Source: an uncultured Acetatifactor sp.
GTDB taxonomy: Bacteria; Bacillota; Clostridia; Lachnospirales; Lachnospiraceae
DNA: 48,124 bases
Assembly (NCBI GenBank): GCA_910586215.1
Contig: CAJUGH010000030.1
Location: forward strand, 1-48,124
Reading direction: 5' to 3'
Made by a program: the position numbers and the translations under genes. How positions within the stretch are numbered: position 1 is the first letter of the stretch; every line of letters begins with the position of its first letter. The notes under the pieces were generated by a model, which ran no database searches, had not been told where the DNA came from, and saw only the letters and a list, made by a program, of their open reading frames with translations. Shown in pieces: positions 1 to 8,174 of the stretch.

Positions 1-687
1 CATCTGGGTCTTGCCCTCGAAGAAGCGCAGGGAGATGATCTCATGTTCCCTGGGGTTCAGACGTTTCATGGCTTCGCTTAAGGAGAGATGCTCCACCCAG
101 GTCTCTTCCTTGTTCTTCTTGTCGCTGATCTGATCCATCACGTAGAGGGTGTCTCCGCCGTCTGTGAACACAGGCTCATAGAGGCTCATGGGGTTCTGGA
201 TGGCATCTAAGGCGTAGGCGATATCTTCCTTTGGAATACCGATCTCCCCGGCGATCTCTTCGATGGACGGCTCTTTTAAGTTCTTCCTGGTGAGATTTTC
301 CCGGGCGTAGATGGCCTTATAGGCCGTGTCTTTTAGGGAACGTGATACCCTGAGGCTGCTGTTGTCCCTAAGGAACCGTCTGATCTCGCCAATGATCATG
401 GGCACGGCATAGGTGGAGAATTTCACATTCAAGGAGGAATCGAAATTATCAATGGCCTTGATCAGGCCGATGCAGCCGATCTGGAACAGGTCATCCACAT
501 TCTCATTACTGGAGGAGAAACGTTTGATGACGCTTAAGACCAGGCGCAGGTTCCCCTCGATATAGGCTTGTCTTGCTTTTGTATCGCCGGCTTCTATCTG
601 TTTGAAGAGGGCTTCCTTCTCTTCCGCTTTCAGCAGCGGCAGCTTTGAGGTGTTGACCCCGCAGATCTCAACTTTTCCCTGTGTCAT
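1..687 (-). CDS. sigG: RNA polymerase sporulation sigma factor SigG (3' end cut by window edge)
   Basis: Sigma-70 family factor that directs late forespore transcription after engulfment. The reverse strand reads from an ATG at 685-687, with a GAGGGAT ribosome site, through 229 codons without a stop to the window edge. The start of the protein contains GVNTSKLPLL, the N-terminal signature shared by SigF and SigG. It is followed by region 2 (NLRLVLSVIKRF, DDLFQIGCIGLIKAIDNFD), region 3 and the start of region 4 (LNPREHEIISLRFFEGKTQ). The family is about 257-260 residues, so roughly 30 residues, the rest of the region 4 helix-turn-helix, lie outside the window. SigG is preferred over SigF because of the N-terminal peptide and the early GKVEICGVNT segment. 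It is transcribed away from the ylmC-like gene. Confidence 0.93.
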   Translation of the reverse strand, partial: MTQGKVEICGVNTSKLPLLKAEEKEALFKQIEAGDTKARQAYIEGNLRLVLSVIKRFSSSNENVDDLFQIGCIGLIKAIDNFDSSLNVKFSTYAVPMIIGEIRRFLRDNSSLRVSRSLKDTAYKAIYARENLTRKNLKEPSIEEIAGEIGIPKEDIAYALDAIQNPMSLYEPVFTDGGDTLYVMDQISDKKNKEETWVEHLSLSEAMKRLNPREHEIISLRFFEGKTQM

Positions 688-1102
688 GTTATCCCTCGTT
701 TCTGCAATTTGACTGCGTTTCCCATTTTGGAGCGTGTTTGAAAATGCATTCCCGCCATCTGCCGCGGTAAACCGCGTTCCCACATTTGCGGAATATTTGG
801 CTAGGAACTGTCCATTCATAACTTATTACTTGACTTACCTGGCTTTGCACAGTCTGCGTTGTTATCAGTCAGCGTACCCCGGTACGCCTCCCTCTTCTGC
901 CTTATCGTAGAAAGCTATATCCAGCGTCATATGCAAAGTTATTCTTGGCAGTTCCCCAGTGTCGGTACACTAATGGTAGTATGTACCTGGATAGCAAAAA
1001 TATTCCGGCTTCTGGGAAATGGATCCGTCTGTCATGGGATACTTTCTGGAGGTCTGTGCATATGAATAGAGAGAAGAACATATGGCAGGAGAGTGTGGGT
1101 CT
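688..1102. other. Intergenic region with short palindromes, no gene seen
   Basis: About 415 bases between sigG and the ylmC-like gene; short open frames here lack ribosome sites and family signatures. Two short perfect inverted repeats are visible: CGCGGT-AA-ACCGCG at 763-776 and GCGTACC-CC-GGTACGC at 872-887. The sigG promoter should lie here on the minus strand, but I could not assign SigF/SigG-type -10 and -35 boxes. The 820-960 stretch is rich in stop codons in most frames and could be a dispersed intergenic repeat. That is only an impression. Confidence 0.4.
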
Positions 1103-1336
1103 GTGTTGTTTTCAGAGTTCAAGTGTAAGGATGTGATCAATATCAGGGACTGCAAGAAGTTAGGAAGGGTCTGTGACATGGAGTTTGACCAGTGCAGCGG
1201 CTGTATCTGTAAGATCATGGTTCCTGGGTGCAATAAGGTCTTGAGTTTCCTCAACTGTGAGCCGAATATCGTTATCCCATACAAAGATATACGGCAAATA
1301 GGACCAGATATCATTCTGGTTGACATTCATTGCTGA
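1103..1336 (+). CDS. YlmC/YmxH family sporulation protein (PRC-barrel type)
   Basis: Small protein of the YlmC/YmxH family, a PRC-barrel-like family conserved in endospore formers and of unknown biochemical role. The body FSEFKCKDVINIRDCKKLG, then VCDMEFDQCSGCICKIMVPG and IVIPYKDIRQIGPDIILVDI, matches the family along its whole length of about 80 residues. I chose the GTG at 1103 because an AGGAGAG at 1087-1093 sits 9 bases upstream and family members begin a few residues before the SEF motif. An in-frame ATG at 1082 would add seven residues but has only a weak ribosome site. It lies just upstream of nrdR on the same strand and divergent from sigG, which fits a sporulation neighbourhood. Confidence 0.8.
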   Translation: MLFSEFKCKDVINIRDCKKLGRVCDMEFDQCSGCICKIMVPGCNKVLSFLNCEPNIVIPYKDIRQIGPDIILVDIHC

Positions 1337-1411
1337 GTGTGGTAGCTTTGAAGTGGAAGAAGCCAGATATCCAGAGGAGTAGGCCTGCATAGGCACACAG
1401 GAGGATTTCCT

Positions 1412-1861
1412 ATGAAATGTCCTTTTTGCAATCATGAGAATACCAGGGTAGTGGATTCCAGGCCTGCGGAGGATAACAATTCCATCCGCCGCCGCAGGGT
1501 GTGCGATGAGTGTGGGAAGCGGTTCACAACCTATGAGAAGGTGGATACGATTCCCCTCATCATCATCAAGAAGGATGAGAACCGGGAGGCGTATGAGAGG
1601 ACGAAGGTGGAGTCGGGAGTGCTCAGGTCCTGCCACAAGAGACCGGTAAGTGCTGCCCAGATCACCAGACTGGTGGATCAGGTGGAGTACGAGATCTTCA
1701 ATATGGAGGAGAGGGAGATCTCCAGCCAGGTGATCGGGGAACTGGTGATGAACAAGTTAAAGGACCTGGATGCGGTGGCCTATGTGCGGTTTGCCTCCGT
1801 GTACAGGGAGTTCAAGGATGTGAATACTTTCGTGGACGAACTGAAGAAGATGCTGGAGTGA
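1412..1861 (+). CDS. nrdR: Transcriptional repressor NrdR
   Basis: Ribonucleotide reductase regulator that binds NrdR boxes upstream of nrd genes in response to dATP/ATP. The 149 residues match the family length. The N-terminal zinc ribbon has C3, C6, C31 and C34 (MKCPFC and VCDECGKRF), with the DSRPAEDNNSIRRRR segment between the pairs. An ATP-cone domain follows from about residue 46 to 136 (IIIKKDENREAYERTKVESG onward). The start is the ATG at 1412 with an AGGAGG-like site about 8 bases upstream. A strong hairpin with a T run directly follows the stop, so it ends its transcription unit. Confidence 0.97.
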   Translation: MKCPFCNHENTRVVDSRPAEDNNSIRRRRVCDECGKRFTTYEKVDTIPLIIIKKDENREAYERTKVESGVLRSCHKRPVSAAQITRLVDQVEYEIFNMEEREISSQVIGELVMNKLKDLDAVAYVRFASVYREFKDVNTFVDELKKMLE

Positions 1862-1878
1862 ACAGCAATTGAGGTATG

Positions 1879-1901
1879 GCCGCCCGCCTGGGCGGCTTTT
1901 T
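1879..1901 (+). terminator. Rho-independent terminator after nrdR
   Basis: GCCGCCC-GCCT-GGGCGGC (1879-1896) is a perfect 7-bp GC stem with a 4-base loop followed by TTTTT on the plus strand, 17 bases after the nrdR stop. It abuts the stop codon of the convergent flippase gene. Confidence 0.9.
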
Positions 1902-3316
1902 CAGTGCTTTTTCAGGAAACGGTAGAGACAGCCCAGGTAAAGGCAGCCCAGGACGAGTTGCCCGGCCAGGATCCCCCACAGATAGCCTTTGATGCCCACC
2001 AGGGGGACAGCCAGGAACACGAAACCCAGACGGACCAGCAGGCAGAACACGTTCATCAGAAAGATTCTGCCTGCCATTCCCAGTCCCTGGAGGATGCTGG
2101 ACAGGGTGGTGTCCAGGTACAGGAAGGGACAGATGAAGCCCAGGGTCTGGATGAAGTATCCTGCCAGGGGGCTGTGGAAGAGGGTGGTGCCTGCCCAGTT
2201 GCCAAACAGCACGAAGATGGCCATGCAGCAGGCCCCCATGAGTCCGCAATATCTGACGGTGCGGACGGTGGCAGAGCGCACGGCTTTCATGTCCCCCAGG
2301 GCATAACTTTCCGAGATCATGGGCAGCAGCAGGACGGCCACGGAACTGGTCAGGGCATTGGGGAAGAAGATAAAGGGCATGGCCATGCCGGTGAGGACAC
2401 CGTACACACTTAAGGCTGTCACATTGTCGTATCCATAGAGACGCAGGCAGGATGGGATGGATACGGCTTCCACACTCTGGAGGAGGTTCAGCACAATGCG
2501 GTTAGCCGTCAACGGAAGGGCCATGGAAAGGAGCTGGCGGTAGAGGGTGGCCGCGGCGGGCTTTCCGGTTCGCCTGAACCCATTCCGGAAGCTGTCTGTA
2601 CAGGAGGGGCCCTGCCGGAAGACAGTCTCCGGGCGGGCAGGCAGGTAGTGCCAGGCCGCGGCGGCCGCCACCAGCATGGAAGACAGTTCCCCGATGGTAA
2701 GTCCCAGGACAGCCACGGCAATGTCAGGGATCCTTCCTGCGGCCAGGGACCGGGCAGACAACAGATAGACGCAGCCCACCCGGACGAGCTGTTCCAGAAG
2801 CTGGGTGGCAGAGGGGACCCCTGCCTTCTTGATGCCATAAAAGTGTCCGTTGATACAGGCATGTATGGCGGCAAAGGGAAGGGAGAAGGCCAGGATCCGC
2901 AGCATGGGGGCCGTGCGCCCTTCCTGGAGCAGGTGAATGGAGATGGGTTCTGCCAGATAGTATACACCCAGGGCACCAAGCAGGGATAAGGGCAGGGATA
3001 TGCTCAGTCCCGCTGCCAGGGGGCGCAGGGAGGGCTTCCTTTCCCGGGCGGCCTGCTCTGCCACGATCTTGGAGATGGCAGTCTGGTATCCGGCGGCTGT
3101 CAGGGAGAAGGACAGGGAGAGTACGGGGCCAAGCAACTGGTAGATGCCCATGCCCTCCTCCCCGAAGAGCCTGGAGAGGTAGATCCGGTAGAAGAAGCCG
3201 ATGACTCGGCTGAAAAGCCCTGTGGCTGTCAGCAGCAGGGTCCCGAAAATCAGGGGATGGTTTTTTACTTTTTTCATGGTTTTCATAGGATTGTCTGGAT
3301 ACAGGCTTTTCTCCAT
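1901..3316 (-). CDS. SpoVB-like polysaccharide flippase (MOP superfamily)
   Basis: Multi-pass membrane protein of the MATE/MOP flippase superfamily, closest in pattern to stage V sporulation protein B and related lipid-linked oligosaccharide flippases. The N-terminus has NHPLIFGTLLLTATGLFSRV and GFFYRIYLSRLFGEEGMGIY, the typical SpoVB opening. About 12-14 hydrophobic helices follow. The open frame extends to 3412, but I prefer the ATG at 3316 because CAGGGAATATA precedes it at usable spacing. ATGs at 3286 and 3277 are alternatives that better match the usual family start. It is convergent with nrdR and divergent from the cysteine desulfurase. A sporulation-cortex role is inferred. A general exopolysaccharide flippase is possible. 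Confidence 0.82.
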   Translation of the reverse strand: MEKSLYPDNPMKTMKKVKNHPLIFGTLLLTATGLFSRVIGFFYRIYLSRLFGEEGMGIYQLLGPVLSLSFSLTAAGYQTAISKIVAEQAARERKPSLRPLAAGLSISLPLSLLGALGVYYLAEPISIHLLQEGRTAPMLRILAFSLPFAAIHACINGHFYGIKKAGVPSATQLLEQLVRVGCVYLLSARSLAAGRIPDIAVAVLGLTIGELSSMLVAAAAAWHYLPARPETVFRQGPSCTDSFRNGFRRTGKPAAATLYRQLLSMALPLTANRIVLNLLQSVEAVSIPSCLRLYGYDNVTALSVYGVLTGMAMPFIFFPNALTSSVAVLLLPMISESYALGDMKAVRSATVRTVRYCGLMGACCMAIFVLFGNWAGTTLFHSPLAGYFIQTLGFICPFLYLDTTLSSILQGLGMAGRIFLMNVFCLLVRLGFVFLAVPLVGIKGYLWGILAGQLVLGCLYLGCLYRFLKKH

Positions 3317-3477
3317 TATATTCCCTGGGTGAGATTGACAGAACAAAGGAGACATGCTATATATGGAAGAGATTCTTGCATGGGGAATGGCAGACAAAAC
3401 AGGCAGTCCCATAGGAAGCCTTTAGGGTGTTTCGTCTGCCGGGCCGGCCTGTGCCAGGATCCACAGGGAGGTGTACG

Positions 3478-4659
3478 ATGATATATCTGGATAATGCAGC
3501 TACCACAAAAATGGCACCGGAGGTCCTGGAGGCCATGCTGCCCTATTTGACGGAACTATATGGCAATCCTGGTTCCATCCATGCCTGCGGGGCAGCCGGG
3601 AAGAAGGCAGTGGCCCAGGCCAGGAGGACCATCGCCCGGGCCATAGGGGCCAGGCCGGAGGAGATCTATTTCACATCGGGAGGAACTGAGGCAGACAACT
3701 GGGCCATCCAGGCTGTGGCGGAGAACTGCAGCCACAGGGGAAAGCACATTATCACCACAAAAATCGAACACCATGCGGTGCTGCACACCTGTATGGAACT
3801 GGAGAAAAAGGGCTTCCAGGTGACATATCTGGATGTGGACAGGGAGGGAAAGGTATCTGTGGATAGCCTGGAAGCCGCTATACGGCCGGATACCATCCTG
3901 ATCAGCATTATGTACGCCAACAATGAAGTGGGCACCATAGAGCCGGTGGCACAGATAGGTGCCATGGCCAGACAGCGGGGGATCCTGTTCCACACGGATG
4001 CAGTGCAGGCTTTTGGACAGGTTCCCCTGGATGTGGAGGAGTTGTGTGTGGACCTGCTCAGCGCCAGTGCCCACAAGCTGAATGGACCCAAGGGAGTGGG
4101 CATGCTCTACATCCGGGAGGGAGTGGGGATAGGCTCCCTGCTCCATGGCGGTGCCCAGGAGAGAAAACGTAGGGCGGGTACAGAGAATGTACCGGGAATC
4201 GTGGGTTTTGGCGCAGCTGTGGAGAGGGCCATGGGAAGGATGGAGGAAAAGGCGGCAGCGGAAAGGCACTTACGGGATTACCTGATTGGCCGCCTGGAGC
4301 AGGAGATTCCCTATTGTGGTGTGAACGGTTCCCGGACGGACAGACTGCCGGGAAATGTGAACATGACTTTCCGTTTCATCCGGGGGGAGTCAGCCCTCAT
4401 ATTGCTGGATATGAAGGGGATCTGCGCTTCCAGCGGTTCTGCCTGTACTTCCGGGGCAGTGGAGCCATCCCATGTGCTGATGGCCATGGGGCTGTCTGAG
4501 GAGGATGCCCATGGTTCCCTGCGTATGACCCTGTCGGAGGAGAATACAGTGGAGGAACTGGACTATGTGGTGGAACAGCTTCGCCAGATTGTGGGGAAGC
4601 TAAGGGACATGTCTGCCTCTTATGAGGCATTCCTGGCGGCAGGGGAAGCAGAGGGCTGA
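3478..4659 (+). CDS. Cysteine desulfurase, NifS/IscS family
   Basis: PLP-dependent enzyme that removes sulfur from L-cysteine for Fe-S cluster or thio-cofactor synthesis. It starts MIYLDNAATTKMAPEV, the canonical family opening. The PLP lysine is K200 in SASAHKLNGPKG, and the catalytic cysteine is C323 in SSGSACTSGA. The open frame begins at 3427, but GGGAGGTGTACG directly precedes the ATG at 3478 and removes an arginine-rich false extension, giving 393 residues. No IscU-like scaffold or ThiI gene is adjacent, so the sulfur acceptor cannot be told from context. Confidence 0.94.
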   Translation: MIYLDNAATTKMAPEVLEAMLPYLTELYGNPGSIHACGAAGKKAVAQARRTIARAIGARPEEIYFTSGGTEADNWAIQAVAENCSHRGKHIITTKIEHHAVLHTCMELEKKGFQVTYLDVDREGKVSVDSLEAAIRPDTILISIMYANNEVGTIEPVAQIGAMARQRGILFHTDAVQAFGQVPLDVEELCVDLLSASAHKLNGPKGVGMLYIREGVGIGSLLHGGAQERKRRAGTENVPGIVGFGAAVERAMGRMEEKAAAERHLRDYLIGRLEQEIPYCGVNGSRTDRLPGNVNMTFRFIRGESALILLDMKGICASSGSACTSGAVEPSHVLMAMGLSEEDAHGSLRMTLSEENTVEELDYVVEQLRQIVGKLRDMSASYEAFLAAGEAEG

Positions 4660-4750
4660 GCCAGTGGTTCTTCCGGAAAGGGAAAGCGGGAGCCGGGCCA
4701 GGGCCGTTTCCGGCCAGGCCGGCATCTGGTACAGGCAGAAAGGCAGGAAT

Positions 4751-5437
4751 ATGGAGAAGTATAAGATTCTGGTGGTGGAAGATGATGCCATCATTGCCGG
4801 GGAAATCAAGGCACATCTGGGCAAATGGGGATATGAGGTGGACTGCGTGGAGGACTTCCACAATGTGATGCAGAAATTTGCTTCCTATGGTCCCCATCTG
4901 GTGTTGATGGATATCGGACTTCCTTTTTACAACGGGCATTACTGGTGTGCCCAGATCAGGCAGGTGTCCCAGGTTCCCATTCTCTTTGTGTCCTCGGCAG
5001 GGGATAATATGAATATTGTGATGGCTGTGAATATGGGCGGGGATGATTTCATCACAAAGCCCTTTGAACTGGAGGTGCTCTCGGCCAAGGTCCAGGCCCT
5101 GCTCAGGCGGGCCTACGCCTTCCGTGGCCAGACCAGCCTTATGGAATATAAGGGCATCCTTCTGGATCTGTCGGATGCATCCCTGGTGGTGGAAGGACAG
5201 AAGGTGGAACTGACCAAGAACGAATTCCGTATCCTGCAGCTTCTCTTCGAGAATGCAGGGAAGACAGTCTCCCGGGAGACCATTATGAAACGTCTGTGGG
5301 ACAATGATTGCTTTGTGGATGACAATACCTTGACAGTGAACATGACCAGGCTACGCAGGAAACTGGAAGGGGCGGGTGCAGGAGCCTTGATACATACCCA
5401 GAAAGGGATGGGCTACCGGATCGGAGAGGTATCATGA
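4751..5437 (+). CDS. OmpR-family response regulator, BceR-like
   Basis: Two-component response regulator of 228 residues: receiver domain about 1-115, winged-helix DNA-binding domain about 130-225. Acidic-pocket residues lie in VVEDD, the phospho-acceptor is D54 in LVLMDIGLP, and the conserved lysine is K103 in FITKPFE. The receiver wording (GHYWCAQIRQ..., VNMGGDDFITKPFE) is typical of the BceR/VncR antimicrobial-peptide-sensing branch. The ATG at 4751 follows AGGCAGGAAT. The open frame upstream overlaps the desulfurase and is spurious. The stop overlaps the histidine kinase start by four bases (ATGA), so the pair is translationally coupled. Confidence 0.93.
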   Translation: MEKYKILVVEDDAIIAGEIKAHLGKWGYEVDCVEDFHNVMQKFASYGPHLVLMDIGLPFYNGHYWCAQIRQVSQVPILFVSSAGDNMNIVMAVNMGGDDFITKPFELEVLSAKVQALLRRAYAFRGQTSLMEYKGILLDLSDASLVVEGQKVELTKNEFRILQLLFENAGKTVSRETIMKRLWDNDCFVDDNTLTVNMTRLRRKLEGAGAGALIHTQKGMGYRIGEVS

Positions 5438-6531
5438 GACTGTGGATGCGCTATCTAAGGGAGAGGAGACTGCACATAGTGGTATACCTGGCCATGGTCT
5501 CAGTGATCCTGGCTGTGGGAAGCCTCTACCATGTGGAGGATCTGGAGAAAATGCTCTATGCCGCCCTGCTGGCCCTGGCCATAGGAAGTGGCATCGGGGT
5601 GATGCAGGGAATGAAATATGTGGCAAAGTGTAGGAAGCTGGAAGGGGCGGCAAGATATTATGCCCAGTCCGGGGAACTGCCCCTGGAGGAACTGTACGGG
5701 ACGGATCTTGCATCCAGGGAAAGTATAGAGGACTGCCGGACGCTGGAGGAATCCTATGGCTACCTGGCGCACCTGGTGGAGGCAGGCGAGCGCAGGGCAA
5801 GAGAAGAGTGGGAGAAGCAGACAATAGACCACAATGATTACTACATGATGTGGACCCACCAGATCAAGGTGCCCATATCTGCCATGAAGCTGTTGCTGGA
5901 GGGAGGGGGTGGGCAGGAACTGGAGGCAGTCCCTGGGGACGGGACTGGGACTGGAACTAGCCAGAACAGGACTTTCCTGATGCGGGAGGAACTGTTCAAG
6001 ATCGACCAGTACGTGGAGATGGTCCTGGGCTTCCAGCGCCTGGAGAGCCTGGCAGAGGACCTGGTGCTGGCATCGTATGAACTGGAGGGCCTGTGCAGGC
6101 AGGTGGTGAAGAAATTTTCCGTGCTGTTTATCAACAAGGGACTGTCCCTGGATCTGCGGGAAATCCGTGGAAGGATAGTCACGGACGAGAAATGGTTCAC
6201 GTTCTGTCTGGAACAGATTCTCTCCAACAGCATCAAATATACCAGGCAGGGGAGTATCTGTATCCATGGGGAGGAGAGGGAAGATGCAGTGCTCCTGCAC
6301 GTAGAGGATACTGGGATCGGCATCCGTAAAGAGGACCTGCCCCGGATCTTCGAGAGGGGATTCACCGGGTACAATGGACGTCTGGACAAGAAGTCCACAG
6401 GCATAGGTCTGTATCTGTGCCGCCGGGTGTTCGGGCACCTGGGGATCCACATGCAGGTGGAGAGCCAGGTGGGGGAAGGCACGAAGGTGACACTTGTCTG
6501 CCTTACGTCTGCAACAGAGGACACTTTTTGA
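5434..6531 (+). CDS. Intramembrane-sensing histidine kinase, BceS-like
   Basis: Sensor kinase of 365 residues paired with the preceding regulator. Two transmembrane helices (about 13-31 and 38-57) are separated by only a few residues, so there is no extracellular sensor domain, as in the BceS class. The phospho-acceptor is H142 in MMWTHQIKVPI. The N box (EQILSNSIKYT), the G1 box (VEDTGIGIRKEDLPRIFERG) and the G2 box (KSTGIGLYL) are present. BceS-type kinases normally sense flux through a BceAB ABC transporter. None is adjacent here: the next gene is rhaB. The partner may be elsewhere. Confidence 0.92.
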   Translation: MRLWMRYLRERRLHIVVYLAMVSVILAVGSLYHVEDLEKMLYAALLALAIGSGIGVMQGMKYVAKCRKLEGAARYYAQSGELPLEELYGTDLASRESIEDCRTLEESYGYLAHLVEAGERRAREEWEKQTIDHNDYYMMWTHQIKVPISAMKLLLEGGGGQELEAVPGDGTGTGTSQNRTFLMREELFKIDQYVEMVLGFQRLESLAEDLVLASYELEGLCRQVVKKFSVLFINKGLSLDLREIRGRIVTDEKWFTFCLEQILSNSIKYTRQGSICIHGEEREDAVLLHVEDTGIGIRKEDLPRIFERGFTGYNGRLDKKSTGIGLYLCRRVFGHLGIHMQVESQVGEGTKVTLVCLTSATEDTF

Positions 6532-6551
6532 TCAAAAGGTGTCCTTTTTTT
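6519..6551 (+). terminator. Rho-independent terminator after the histidine kinase
   Basis: GGACAC near 6519-6524 pairs with GTGTCC near 6539-6544, with A/T-rich inner pairing (TTTTTG against CAAAAGG), followed by a run of seven to eight T. The stop codon of the kinase lies inside the hairpin. It separates the two-component operon from rhaB. Confidence 0.88.
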
Positions 6552-6612
6552 ATGGTGTGGGACATGGTACAATAGGAAATCAGAAGGACATTGCAGGAAA
6601 GGAGAAGGTGCT

Positions 6613-8025
6613 ATGGGTTCTAGTAATCAGGCAGGGAGATACCACCTTGCCATTGACATTGGGGCATCCAGCGGGCGCCACATCCTGGGACATCTGGAAG
6701 ATGGCAGGATGGTGCTGGAGGAGATCCACCGGTTCCCCAACGGTATGGTGGACAGGGACGGCGAGAAGGTGTGGGATGTGGAGGAATTGTTTGCACAGAT
6801 CAAGTGTGGCATGAAAAAATGTGCCCAGGCCGGGAAGATCCCCGACAGTGTGGGGGTGGACACATGGGGGGTTGATTTCGTGCTGCTAAACAAGGCGGGG
6901 GAGCGGATCGGCAATGCGGTGGCCTACCGGGATGACCGTACCAAGGGCATGGATGAAGAGGTGTACAAGGTCATAGGGGAGGATGAACTGTATGCCAGGA
7001 CAGGTATCCAGAAGCAGCAGTTTAATACCATTTATCAGCTGATGGCATTGAAGACCAGGAAGCCGGAGCAGCTTGCGGCAGCGGAAGTGCTGCTGATGGT
7101 GCCGGATTATTTCCACTATCTTCTGTCCGGCGTGGCAGTAACAGAGTACACAGAGGCCACCACAGGACAGCTTGTGAGTCCTGTCACAAAGGACTGGGAT
7201 ATGGAACTGATCGAGATGCTGGGCTTCCCCCGGAAGATTTTCCAGAAGATGGTCACCCCTGGCACTGTGCTGGGAGACCTGAGGGAGGAAGTACAGGCAG
7301 AAGTGGGCTTCAACTGCAAGGTGGTGGTGCCTGCCACCCATGATACCGGGTCGGCGGTGATTGCCGTGCCCACCAGCAGCGATGACGCCATCTATATCAG
7401 TTCCGGTACCTGGTCCCTGATGGGCACGGAACTTCTGGAGGCCAACTGTTCCCCGGCCAGCAAGGCCAATAACCTGGCCAATGAAGGCGGCTATGACTAT
7501 CGTTTCCGCTACTTGAAAAACATCATGGGGCTGTGGATGATCCAGTCGGTGAAGAAGGAGATCGGCGGGGAACTGGGCTTCGGCGAGATCTGTGAGATGG
7601 CGTCAAGATGCAATATTACATCAATCGTAGACTGCAATGACGACAGGTTCCTGGCCCCGGCCAATATGACGGAAGAGGTGAAGGCAGCCTGCAGGGAGTC
7701 CGGGCAGCAGGTGCCACAGACTCTTGCGGAGGTGGCAAGCGTCATTTACAACAGCCTGGCAAAATGTTATGCCAGGACCATACGGCAGATCCAGGAGATC
7801 ACAGGGCAGACGTACGACTGCATCCATATTGTGGGCGGCGGCGCCAATGCAGATTACCTGAACAGGCTGACGGCCCAGGCCACAGGCGTCCCGGTATATG
7901 CAGGGCCTACGGAGGCCACAGCCATCGGCAACCTGGCAGCTCAGATGATGGCGGCAGGGGAACTGGGGAACCTGAAGGAGGCCAGGGCCTGTGTGTACCG
8001 CTCCTTCCCCATAAAGGAGTATTGA
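6613..8025 (+). CDS. rhaB: Rhamnulokinase
   Basis: FGGY-family sugar kinase that phosphorylates L-rhamnulose to L-rhamnulose 1-phosphate in the cytoplasm. The 470 residues are within the normal RhaB range. Phosphate-1 motif LAIDIGASSGRHI is near residues 12-24. GVDTWGVDFVLL, ATHDTGSAV, YISSGTWSLMGTE and HIVGGGANADYLN are characteristic of rhamnulokinases. The ATG at 6613 follows AAAGGAGAAGGTGCT. It is first in the rhaB-rhaA-rhaD cluster. Its promoter must lie in the short gap after the upstream terminator (6552-6612). No rhamnose regulator gene is adjacent. Confidence 0.97.
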   Translation: MGSSNQAGRYHLAIDIGASSGRHILGHLEDGRMVLEEIHRFPNGMVDRDGEKVWDVEELFAQIKCGMKKCAQAGKIPDSVGVDTWGVDFVLLNKAGERIGNAVAYRDDRTKGMDEEVYKVIGEDELYARTGIQKQQFNTIYQLMALKTRKPEQLAAAEVLLMVPDYFHYLLSGVAVTEYTEATTGQLVSPVTKDWDMELIEMLGFPRKIFQKMVTPGTVLGDLREEVQAEVGFNCKVVVPATHDTGSAVIAVPTSSDDAIYISSGTWSLMGTELLEANCSPASKANNLANEGGYDYRFRYLKNIMGLWMIQSVKKEIGGELGFGEICEMASRCNITSIVDCNDDRFLAPANMTEEVKAACRESGQQVPQTLAEVASVIYNSLAKCYARTIRQIQEITGQTYDCIHIVGGGANADYLNRLTAQATGVPVYAGPTEATAIGNLAAQMMAAGELGNLKEARACVYRSFPIKEY

Positions 8026-8031
8026 GGGTTA

Positions 8032-8056
8032 CTGTTCATGGCATAGCCGTGAACAG
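8032..8056 (+). other. Stem-loop in the rhaB-rhaA spacer
   Basis: CTGTTCATGGC pairs with GCCGTGAACAG around a 3-base loop, with one G-T pair. No T run follows, so it looks like an mRNA-stability or processing hairpin rather than a terminator. It sits 6 bases after the rhaB stop in a 149-base spacer. Confidence 0.6.
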
Positions 8057-8174
8057 CAGCTATTGAGGGGCAGGAAGCAGCAGTCCTGGATCCGGGAAAT
8101 CCGATAGAATCCAGGCAGGAATCTAAGAAAAGTGGCGCCTGCAGAAAGGCAGCCCGAGGAAAGGAAGGAAGAAT

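Noticed and set aside
1160..1636. Antisense 158-codon frame across the ylmC-like and nrdR genes
   Set aside because: It spans two well-supported plus-strand genes and has no family pattern.
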